From the NCBI GenBank assembly GCA_003218815.1, contig QHON01000008.1:1-5276 (forward strand): a stretch of DNA of 5,276 nt, in the 5' to 3' direction. Shown here piece by piece: positions 1 to 5,276 of the stretch. This DNA comes from Verrucomicrobiota bacterium. Lineage in GTDB: Bacteria; Verrucomicrobiota; Verrucomicrobiia; Chthoniobacterales; UBA10450. How positions within the stretch are numbered: position 1 is the first letter of the stretch; every line of letters begins with the position of its first letter. The translations under genes were made by a program, and so were the position numbers. The notes under the pieces are model-generated. The model did not search any database and had not been told where the DNA came from. It saw only the letters and a program-made list of their open reading frames with translations.

Positions 1-20
1 AAAATAATCTCGCCGGCCAG

Positions 21-1088
21 ATGTTTCTTCGCGTCGCGGTTTTTGCGGTCTTATTCAGCGCGACTTCTCATGTTTATCCACAGGAAGCGTTCAGTGACGC
101 CTTGCCACCTTCGATCGATGCCAAGCCCGGAGAGGCAACGCCGGAAAGCGCATGGCTGGATTTGCGTCAAAGCACGCCTCGCAATTCGAGAACCCAAAAC
201 GCACCGGTATGGGTGGAGGCAGTTACACTATTGCCGGCACAATCGTCGGGCGACATGACTTCAAAAAGCGTCTTTCGTATCCGCGTAGCGCAGCCGAGCA
301 CAAATTATCAGGTTCTCCTTTTCCGCCTATTCTTCGATGACAAACCAGGTCAGCAACCGGAGTTGATCGCGTGGGACGAATCTGGCACTCACGTCTTGCG
401 CTCAGGCGCACTCGGCTCCGGAATTAATCTGCCAAGCTCGGATTCGGTGATGATCCCGATGAATGGTGCTTTGTCCATCGATATCGAAGTTGCGGGAGAT
501 GGAAAAACCGTGCGGGCGGCGTATCTCGATTGGATGACGAGCAGCAATGTTGTTCATCCGTTAGGCGCCGAACGCCGTGACGTGATTCCGGAGCCCTTTT
601 CATCGATGCCGCCGTTGCATTCGCCCACTCAGGACGAAGAACACTTCGGAACTATCACGGCAACGCTTGCTTCAGAGACAGTCCCGATCAGCGCAAACAT
701 TCAAGAAAGTGCGGCGTTCCAATTTGGAGTTGAGACCCAGCCCCTGGCGGTATTACTCACTTTCGAGCTCGCGAATCCGCGCATTGACGCTCCGCCTCAG
801 ATTTATCTTAATGGCCAAGATATTGGGCCAGTTTCTCTGGCATTGCCGGAATTGGCCGACCCAGGTTACCGCGGCGAGATGGAATCGCTGGTTAAGCAAA
901 TGCATTTTCAATATACCGGGTGGCTGCGGGCGCAGAAAATTGTGCCGGTCACGGACCTGAGAGTTGGAACAAATGATCTGATTATCGTAAACGGGACTGG
1001 CAGCGGACCTTCCGCAATCCGCGCTACGCAGATCCAATTAAAGTATCTTTGGGATAAATCGGATTATCTTCTCCAAACCAGTCACTAG
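21..1088 (+). CDS. Secreted beta-rich protein of unknown function beside T2SS genes
   Basis: I do not recognise this 355-residue protein. The N-terminus has a hydrophobic stretch (about residues 4-15) like a Sec signal peptide, with cleavage plausible around residues 16-21; no lipobox cysteine is present. The mature part looks like two beta-rich domains, about residues 62-172 and 208-345, joined by a proline- and acid-rich linker. The second domain has an IYLNGQDIGP segment (261-270), a YTGWLRAQ segment (298-305) and a GTNDLIIVNG strand (316-325), a layout reminiscent of jelly-roll or galactose-binding-like sandwiches; that is an inference from pattern only. No catalytic motif is visible. The ATG at 21 has no clear ribosome binding site, and the frame is open to base 3, so the true start may lie upstream of the window. 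It is co-oriented with gspG, 69 bases upstream of it, which suggests either a shared transcript or an exported accessory of the secretion system. Confidence 0.8.
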   Translation: MFLRVAVFAVLFSATSHVYPQEAFSDALPPSIDAKPGEATPESAWLDLRQSTPRNSRTQNAPVWVEAVTLLPAQSSGDMTSKSVFRIRVAQPSTNYQVLLFRLFFDDKPGQQPELIAWDESGTHVLRSGALGSGINLPSSDSVMIPMNGALSIDIEVAGDGKTVRAAYLDWMTSSNVVHPLGAERRDVIPEPFSSMPPLHSPTQDEEHFGTITATLASETVPISANIQESAAFQFGVETQPLAVLLTFELANPRIDAPPQIYLNGQDIGPVSLALPELADPGYRGEMESLVKQMHFQYTGWLRAQKIVPVTDLRVGTNDLIIVNGTGSGPSAIRATQIQLKYLWDKSDYLLQTSH

Positions 1089-1157
1089 AAAATTCTCAAC
1101 CTGCCGCTGGCGTAATCAGAGACGAGATGAGAGGTTCCTCCCCCGGCTCGAAAAACA

Positions 1158-1571
1158 ATGAAAGAGAATCAACAGGGTTTTACGCTTCTCGAGATCATGC
1201 TTGTGGTTACGATCATCGCTCTCTTGCTTGGCACTGCGATCTACAAACTAGCGGGCAACGTGGAATATTCGCGGCATGTTCGAGTTGCCGCTGACCTCCA
1301 AGGAATCAACACTCAGCTTAAGCTTTATGAAAGTATGAACGGTTTTTATCCGACGACCGAACAAGGTTTGCAGGCGCTCGTGGCCCAACCAGATACCGAT
1401 CCGAGGCCGACGCGCTGGTATCAACTGTATAAGGGACTGCCAAAAGATCCCTGGCAGAATGATTACATTTACCGCAATCCGGGTCTCAAGAATCCTAACG
1501 GCTACGACCTGTTTTCCGCGGGACCCGATCGGAAACCAGAGACAACGGACGATGATTGGGGCGGCGACTAA
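1158..1571 (+). CDS. gspG: Type II secretion major pseudopilin GspG
   Basis: GspG is the main subunit of the periplasmic pseudopilus, which acts as a piston pushing folded substrates through the secretin. The 137-residue length is normal for the family. A short basic leader ends in QQG, with prepilin peptidase cleavage expected between Gly7 and Phe8. It is followed by FTLLE, whose Glu12 is the conserved +5 glutamate, and by a hydrophobic helix to about residue 30. Family signatures follow: YPTTEQGLQALV (64-75), LPKDPWQNDY (94-103) and a C-terminal YDLFSAGPD...DDDWG loop (116-135), the acidic region that binds calcium in known GspG structures. The ATG at 1158 gives the only sensible leader length. 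No good Shine-Dalgarno sequence precedes it; a GAGAGG run at 1129-1134 is too far away. I see no convincing promoter in the 69 bases upstream. It is separated by strand from the other pseudopilin genes in the window. Confidence 0.96.
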   Translation: MKENQQGFTLLEIMLVVTIIALLLGTAIYKLAGNVEYSRHVRVAADLQGINTQLKLYESMNGFYPTTEQGLQALVAQPDTDPRPTRWYQLYKGLPKDPWQNDYIYRNPGLKNPNGYDLFSAGPDRKPETTDDDWGGD

Positions 1572-1586
1572 GCCCGATCTACGGGC
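1572..1586. terminator. Short inverted repeat between convergent genes
   Basis: Directly after the gspG TAA, GCCCG (1572-1576) and CGGGC (1582-1586) form a perfect 5-bp GC stem around the loop ATCTA. It lies in the 24-base gap between the gspG stop and the stop of the opposing gene, so it could act on both transcripts. The stem is short and the following + strand sequence is only loosely T-rich, so it is at best a weak intrinsic terminator and may be chance. Confidence 0.3.
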
Positions 1587-1595
1587 GATCGCGTT

Positions 1596-2204
1596 CTATT
1601 GTTCTACTTGAGGCGGTTGGAGATTTGGCGTGGGCATGGGCAGTGCCTTTGGATTTCGCTGAATCGTCCCACGCACGTGAGGTCGGGGCGCCTGCCGCGG
1701 AACTGAAGGCGCTAAGGGAGAAGGGACGGCGGGCACTGCTGGTACGGCTGCCGTAGGCGAGTTCGGAACAAGAGGCGCATTCGGCGCAGGCTGCGATAAA
1801 AGCGCCTGGTTAAAGGTGATCGTCGCAAATTTTCCGTCCTTACTAATTGTCACTTTCGTCGCGCCCACACGATCTGACCATTCAATGCTGGCGATGCTAT
1901 AGCCATCCACGGGTTCCTTGGTACTAACGTACTTTTTGAAATTCTGATCCGAACTCGAAGCAATGGTAACCATGTCGCCGTCCGGCGAACGCGCGGCATT
2001 AGCAACGTAAAGGTCTTTCGCAAAATCGGGTGTCGACGAAGGCAACGCGATCGCGGTGGCAATTGCGAACGGCGAGTGATTCACCATCGCTGAGTAGCGA
2101 TCGAAGTTGAAACGTGGCGGAAGAACGTCGTCCGCCTGGCCAGTGATCGCGCCGAAAAGGGTGAAGATCGAAATCAGTGTGAACGAGTACTTCTTATGCA
2201 TCAT
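1596..2204 (-). CDS. Exported protein, possible GspC/PilP-type domain with proline-rich tail
   Basis: This 202-residue protein closes the gspJ-K-L-M cluster. The chosen ATG at 2204 overlaps the gspM stop as ATGA; a second ATG follows at once at 2201, and an in-frame ATG at 2231 would sit deep inside gspM and spoil the signal peptide. Residues 1-24 look like a signal peptide or short membrane anchor (MMHKK, then a hydrophobic run, then GQA before Asp). Residues about 65-134 alternate as short beta strands around KKYVSTKEPVDGYSIASIEW and VTISKDGKFATITF. That pattern recalls the homology-region domain of GspC and the PilP periplasmic domain, which contact the secretin. Residues 138-202 are low-complexity, with about 19 prolines and a VPAVPAVP run, possibly a spacer across the periplasm. 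The GspC-like reading rests on this weak pattern and on gene position; no PDZ domain is present. No Shine-Dalgarno sequence is evident, so translation probably depends on coupling to gspM. Confidence 0.8.
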   Translation of the reverse strand: MMHKKYSFTLISIFTLFGAITGQADDVLPPRFNFDRYSAMVNHSPFAIATAIALPSSTPDFAKDLYVANAARSPDGDMVTIASSSDQNFKKYVSTKEPVDGYSIASIEWSDRVGATKVTISKDGKFATITFNQALLSQPAPNAPLVPNSPTAAVPAVPAVPSPLAPSVPRQAPRPHVRGTIQRNPKALPMPTPNLQPPQVEQ

Positions 2205-2752
2205 TTTGCCGGCTGAGCGGGTGCAAACCATCGCGCGATCTTAAACTTGCCCACCATCATCGTAGGATCGCTGCCATCGATTGCTAGATTGACATTTTCA
2301 AATACCACAAAGGCGTCCGGTTGTTGCACGTCGTAAAGAAAATGAACCAGCGGCGGCCACGGGCTTTTAGTTTCAATTGAAGCGAAAACCGTTTGATGAT
2401 TGGGCGTCGTTTCGCCTGAACCAATCGCGGGGTTCTGGATCAAAACATTGTTTTTAGCGGCGCCTTGTTTCAACTGATCGAGTAGAACGGAGGCTTCGGC
2501 AGGATTTTTTAGCGTTGGTTGATGCTGCCGGATCCATTGATCGCGTTTTATCCAGAGATCCTGCTCTTTTACGTAAATGGCCTGCTCTGCCCGAGCCGTT
2601 TTGCGTGCGGCCAGCTCAGTGCGTGCGCGACCCAGCGCGCTAAAGAGCCAGCTCAAGATCACGAGGTTGAGCAACACGATTGCGGTGCCGCCGACGATCC
2701 ACGCAAGCACACGCTCGCGTGGATTCATTCGCTTATACCAAGCCGGAATCAT
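2201..2752 (-). CDS. gspM: Type II secretion inner-membrane platform protein, GspM-like
   Basis: The 183-residue protein has the GspM/PilO layout: a short basic cytoplasmic N-terminus (MIPAWYKRMNPRER), one membrane helix at about residues 15-40, a charged helical segment at 41-78 that could form a coiled coil, and a small periplasmic domain at about 85-175 compatible with the ferredoxin-like fold of the family. GspM partners GspL in the assembly platform that couples the GspE ATPase to pseudopilus growth. Sequence identity in this family is low, so the assignment rests on architecture, length and position directly after the GspL-like gene. The ATG at 2752 overlaps the preceding stop codon as ATGA, and an AGAGGGA stretch about 9 bases upstream could serve as Shine-Dalgarno. 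The 3' end overlaps the next gene in the same ATGA manner. PilO of type IV pili is the main alternative, disfavoured by the GspJ and GspK neighbours. Confidence 0.85.
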   Translation of the reverse strand: MIPAWYKRMNPRERVLAWIVGGTAIVLLNLVILSWLFSALGRARTELAARKTARAEQAIYVKEQDLWIKRDQWIRQHQPTLKNPAEASVLLDQLKQGAAKNNVLIQNPAIGSGETTPNHQTVFASIETKSPWPPLVHFLYDVQQPDAFVVFENVNLAIDGSDPTMMVGKFKIARWFAPAQPAK

Positions 2753-3984
2753 CGCGGTCTTCCCTCTAATCGAAACTGTGCGTGATCGTTCGCCAAAATA
2801 CGGGGAGCAGCCATCTCGAATTGAAAGATTCGCAGCTCCGGACTTTTCTTTACCTTATCGATGAATTGATAAGCGAGCCCGGCTGTATTGGCTTCTCCAT
2901 CTACTGACATTTGGCGTGCAGATTGGTTATAGGCAGTAATGCGCACATCGGACGACGGCAAACTTTCGAATAGATGCAGTAAGATTTCGACTGGGTAATA
3001 ACGGGAATCAACCGCTGGTGCGAGCGCCTTCCAGTTCGCTTCCGCCGTTCGGACAAACTCCGTTTGAGGCGCATCGTGGGCGATACGCCCGTCAAGCCGT
3101 CCAATTTCCAGACGCACATAAGCGAGATACGCCAGCAAGACCAAGAGAAATCCCGCGTAAGCGCCCCCTGCCCACATGAGTCGCTTCCGCCATTCGACTT
3201 GTTTGGCTATTTGTGAGCGGCGATAACGCCAGCTCTCCGGCAACAGGTTTAGTTTCACCGAGGCCGGCGGCAGCTCAATACCAACTATTTCCGTCGGGCT
3301 CGCAAGAATTCCTTCTACCGTGTCACGCAGTTGGTAGCAGGTCTCGTCCAGCAACACATTCGGAAACGACGCGTTAATGCCTTGCAGCTCAGCGCTCAGT
3401 CTCAACTGCGGCAATTCCAGTTGTAATTCTTCCCCATTCGCGCTTTCAAAAGTTCGGGTAAAGCTAAGCTTGCCGTTCTCAGTTACGGCCGAAACAAGCG
3501 TCTCGCCTTCTGGATAAATAAGAAGAGCATTTCCTTGCGGCGCATAAGTGCTCGCACGTTGCGCAGCGTATACCGTCACTTGCCGCGGGATATAACCGCG
3601 CTCCAGCAGCGGCGCTGCGATCTCGGCAAGCTGTTCGTTTCTAATCGCGACGGCAGATACCACGCTTCCGCTCTCGGTTTGCTCGATAACCTCAAAATCA
3701 GTTGTCACTTCGTCAGCCGAGAACGGCAGCGCCTTCTCAATCTGGATTCGAATCATTTCTGGAAACTCCGCCGGATCGACCGTGGGCAAACGAAATCGTT
3801 GGGCAAGCACAGCGGCAACCGGCAGGCCAAGCACGAAATCGTCGGTCGCCCTTAGCAGCGGTACGGCCTCATCCAAACTCTGAAGCTCGCGTACGTCCCA
3901 AGAACCGTTTCGCTCCCCTGAGCGCAAAAATTTCCAGCCGTGCGCGGTCGGAATTATAAAGACAGATGTCGACGCAGTCTCGAT
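2749..3984 (-). CDS. gspL: Type II secretion GspL-like platform protein (PilM/PilN-type fusion), start uncertain
   Basis: GspL recruits the ATPase GspE to the inner membrane and binds GspM. Counting from the ATC at 3984 the protein has 411 residues, normal for GspL. The cytoplasmic part (about 1-265) has the actin-like PilM character: a first strand VFIIPTAHGW (8-17), and a segment at about 68-100 with EFPEMIRIQIEKALPF, like the PilM region before the conserved Pro-Phe. A KLNLLPESWR segment (244-253) resembles the INLLP start of PilN. A membrane helix at about 270-290 leads to a periplasmic ferredoxin-like candidate at 325-405. The only conventional start is TTG at 3927 (392 residues), which has a poor ribosome site and removes the first strand. 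The ATC at 3984 has AAGGAG 7 bases upstream and lies one base after the gspK stop. An in-frame TGA (4008-4006) blocks any earlier start. I list the longer form as more likely but unproven. Confidence 0.85.
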   Translation of the reverse strand: METASTSVFIIPTAHGWKFLRSGERNGSWDVRELQSLDEAVPLLRATDDFVLGLPVAAVLAQRFRLPTVDPAEFPEMIRIQIEKALPFSADEVTTDFEVIEQTESGSVVSAVAIRNEQLAEIAAPLLERGYIPRQVTVYAAQRASTYAPQGNALLIYPEGETLVSAVTENGKLSFTRTFESANGEELQLELPQLRLSAELQGINASFPNVLLDETCYQLRDTVEGILASPTEIVGIELPPASVKLNLLPESWRYRRSQIAKQVEWRKRLMWAGGAYAGFLLVLLAYLAYVRLEIGRLDGRIAHDAPQTEFVRTAEANWKALAPAVDSRYYPVEILLHLFESLPSSDVRITAYNQSARQMSVDGEANTAGLAYQFIDKVKKSPELRIFQFEMAAPRILANDHAQFRLEGRPR

Positions 3985-3991
3985 GTCAAAG
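3985..3991 (-). other. CTT TGA C heptamer, possible +1 recoding site
   Basis: The last sense codon and stop of gspK followed by C read CTT TGA C, the same seven bases at which RF2 (prfB) mRNA shifts +1. A +1 slip here would continue directly in the gspL frame. An SD-like AAGGAG lies immediately upstream, but without the 3-base spacer seen between the SD-like element and CTT in E. coli prfB. It may be coincidence. Confidence 0.25.
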
Positions 3992-4897
3992 CTCCTTCCA
4001 GGCGATCACTTGAGGAACATTGGCCGTTTTGCGCACCACCATCTGCACAGCCCGCGTGCTGTCACCTGATTTTCCCACGCTCATGATACGGTATACTTGG
4101 TCGTTGAACCCAATCAATCCGCCAAGCTGCTGGAACTGTTCCGGTGAAAAGCCCAGTGCATATTGAATGTCAGTCAAGTCCTTGAATGGCGTATCATCGG
4201 CAGTTCCATCGACTCCGTCCGGCCCGCGACGCAATTGTAAAAACCGATCTACCAAATCATCTTTCATCCCGGGCAGAGCGCGCAACACATCACGCGAGGC
4301 CCAGGCGAGATCGATCGGGCCGGAACTGTTGATCGTAAAATCATCGTCCCAACCCAGCCTGGAAGTGAATTCACGCCAGCCAACAATTTTCCCAAGTTCA
4401 TCCACCGAGGTCAGCGGCGCATGCGCCGGATGATAATCGGCTGTTTCCGGCGGCGCATTTAAACGATGAAGTCCGGTGTTTGGTTCCACCCAATCGAGCA
4501 GAGCATCCATCATCCGGTCACGCTCGTTGAGATCGATTCCGTTGTGCTCAAGATATCTTCGTAGAATTTCGACGCGAATCGGATCTTCGCCAGCGGTCAG
4601 CCAGTTTAAGTTCAAGCGGCCACCTTCGCCGGTAACGCGGACTTCATAACCTTCCCGGTGACCGACTTTTCGATGCAGGTTTGGCGAGCTGGGCCTCACG
4701 CTTGGATGCAAGGCAACTTCCGCGCCAGACGCCGCCATCGCCTCCGCTGCGAGAACGCGGTTTGCATTACCGGAAAGCGTGAGCCGGGAATCAATGTCGA
4801 GAGCCCAGGAAATTACCATCGCACTTAGTAAAAACAGTGCCCAAAGCGACAACATGAGTGCTGCCCCACGCGATCGGATGTCTATCGATGTCTTCAC
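3986..4897 (-). CDS. gspK: Type II secretion minor pseudopilin GspK
   Basis: GspK caps the pseudopilus tip together with GspI and GspJ and helps start its assembly. The 303-residue length fits the family. The N-terminus reads RSRG followed by a hydrophobic helix (12-33), with prepilin peptidase cleavage expected after Gly11. The +5 position is Leu16 rather than Glu, as usual for GspK. The large globular domain shows the GspK-specific helical region: MMDALLDWVEPN (129-140), TADYHPAHAPLTSVDELGKIVG (152-173) and a helix-hairpin-helix-like stretch at 199-224 containing LRALPGM. An acidic GPDGVDGTADD loop (225-235) could bind calcium. The GTG start at 4897 is supported by AGGA 7 bases upstream and by the correct leader length. 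It follows gspJ after 37 bases and precedes the GspL-like gene by one base, consistent with one transcript. Confidence 0.94.
   Translation of the reverse strand: MKTSIDIRSRGAALMLSLWALFLLSAMVISWALDIDSRLTLSGNANRVLAAEAMAASGAEVALHPSVRPSSPNLHRKVGHREGYEVRVTGEGGRLNLNWLTAGEDPIRVEILRRYLEHNGIDLNERDRMMDALLDWVEPNTGLHRLNAPPETADYHPAHAPLTSVDELGKIVGWREFTSRLGWDDDFTINSSGPIDLAWASRDVLRALPGMKDDLVDRFLQLRRGPDGVDGTADDTPFKDLTDIQYALGFSPEQFQQLGGLIGFNDQVYRIMSVGKSGDSTRAVQMVVRKTANVPQVIAWKEL
3992..3997 (-). promoter_or_regulatory. Strong Shine-Dalgarno AAGGAG at the gspK/gspL junction
   Basis: The sequence AAGGAG falls within the last Lys-Glu codons of gspK, 7 bases before the ATC at 3984. It is the best ribosome binding site on the - strand of the window and points to initiation at 3984 rather than at the TTG at 3927, which lies 64 bases downstream of it. 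Confidence 0.6.
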
Positions 4898-4904
4898 AAT
4901 TTCG

Positions 4905-4909
4905 TCCTG
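4905..4909 (-). promoter_or_regulatory. Shine-Dalgarno CAGGA of gspK
   Basis: CAGGA lies 7 bases upstream of the GTG at 4897 and supports that codon as the gspK start, which also gives a correct short prepilin leader. Confidence 0.6.
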
Positions 4910-4934
4910 AGCGGAATTGGATGGTTCAGCATAG

Positions 4935-5276
4935 TCAAAATGGGGTCCGCTTTAACGGAATGATCGCTTCCCAAGGCACCGCGGCATCAGTGCGTCCCAC
5001 GGTTACTTTCACAAGCGGTGGAAGCCGGAGGGCGTTTGTCCATTGGTCTACCCAACTGTTTAACTGAGGATCGAAGTAATGGATCTGAAGGCTGCTAACG
5101 TTCTTAATCAAAGGCACCCAAGTCTCAGGACCAATAGCAGAATCATCCTGTGGCTTTCGCAAAAAACCCAGATCGAGCCGATCGCTCTTGCTGCTTTCAG
5201 TCTGCAGCCGCATTTGAACTGTAAATTTACCCGGCGCATAGCGCGTTAGTAAGCCGGGTCCGGCGCTGCAGCTCCA
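4935..5276 (-). CDS. gspJ: Type II secretion minor pseudopilin GspJ, C-terminal part (5' end outside window)
   Basis: The frame is open from the right edge to the TGA at 4935-4937 and gives 113 residues, the C-terminal part of a protein whose pseudopilin N-terminus lies outside the window. An internal ATG at 5213 is not a sensible start, since the coding pattern (YAPGKFTVQM) runs through it. The segment NVSSLQIHYFDPQLNSWVDQW (about residues 59-79) followed by LRLPPLVKVTV is the characteristic end of GspJ: a strand with aromatic residues, a W..xW pair, then LP and a hydrophobic strand. GspJ forms the pseudopilus tip with GspI and GspK, and gspK follows 37 bases downstream, in the usual family order. 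The start, leader and full length cannot be judged here. Confidence 0.88.
   Translation of the reverse strand, partial: WSCSAGPGLLTRYAPGKFTVQMRLQTESSKSDRLDLGFLRKPQDDSAIGPETWVPLIKNVSSLQIHYFDPQLNSWVDQWTNALRLPPLVKVTVGRTDAAVPWEAIIPLKRTPF

Noticed and set aside
753..1037. - strand open frame inside the secreted protein gene
   Set aside because: No recognisable features, and it is fully antisense to a frame with a signal peptide and ordered beta pattern.
1089..1157. Possible promoter between the secreted protein gene and gspG
   Set aside because: No convincing -35/-10 pair could be seen; the GAGGTTCCTC motif at 1131-1140 has only a two-base loop and is too small to call.
1556..1756. + strand open frame downstream of gspG
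   Set aside because: It overlaps the gspG end and lies opposite the proline-rich tail of the - strand gene. Its GC-rich, featureless protein is what the complement of proline and alanine codons would give.
2205..2231. Upstream ATG at 2231 for the last - strand gene
   Set aside because: It would add nine residues, break the signal peptide shape and overlap gspM by 31 bases, while the ATG at 2204 makes a standard ATGA junction.
2519..2864. + strand open frames opposite gspM and the gspL end
   Set aside because: They have no domain-like or membrane features and are antisense to well-supported genes.
3535..3959. + strand open frames opposite the GspL N-terminal domain
   Set aside because: Arg- and Ser-rich translations without motifs; they are shadows of the - strand gene.

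Overview
The window carries part of a type II secretion system (T2SS) pseudopilus and assembly-platform locus from a Gram-negative bacterium. Moderate GC content, Sec-type signal peptides, weak Shine-Dalgarno (SD) sequences on several genes and the style of the unplaced secreted protein fit an environmental Verrucomicrobiota-type genome (Chthoniobacter/Udaeobacter-like). That placement is an impression from protein character, not a computed result.

Left half, + strand: a secreted, beta-rich protein of unknown function (21-1088, frame open to the left edge) is followed 69 bases later by gspG, the major pseudopilin (1158-1571). gspG has a full class III prepilin signal, the GspG signature and a C-terminal acidic loop of calcium-binding type.

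Right half, - strand, transcribed right to left: the 3' part of gspJ (entering at 5276), gspK, a gspL-like gene, a gspM-like gene, and a short exported protein that I tentatively read as a GspC/PilP-type periplasmic domain with a proline-rich tail. This cluster converges on gspG with only 24 bases between the two stop codons. GspJ and GspK are minor pseudopilins of the pseudopilus tip. GspL, GspM and the GspC-like protein would form the inner-membrane platform linking the cytoplasmic ATPase GspE to the pseudopilus and the outer-membrane secretin. No secretin, ATPase, GspF, GspH, GspI or prepilin peptidase lies in the window.

The four junctions of the - strand cluster become very tight after gspJ/gspK: a 37-base gap, then a 1-base gap, then two ATGA overlaps. 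The oddest point is gspK/gspL. The GspL frame has no ATG, GTG, TTG or CTG between its upstream in-frame stop and a TTG 20 codons into the apparent domain, yet a perfect AAGGAG sits 7 bases before an ATC codon. The same spot reads CTT TGA C in the gspK frame, the slip heptamer of the RF2 (prfB) +1 frameshift, and the +1 frame is exactly that of gspL. I favour a rare AUC start or a base error over a fusion, because a GspK-GspL fusion makes poor topological sense.

I see no RNA gene, mobile element, CRISPR array or large repeat.
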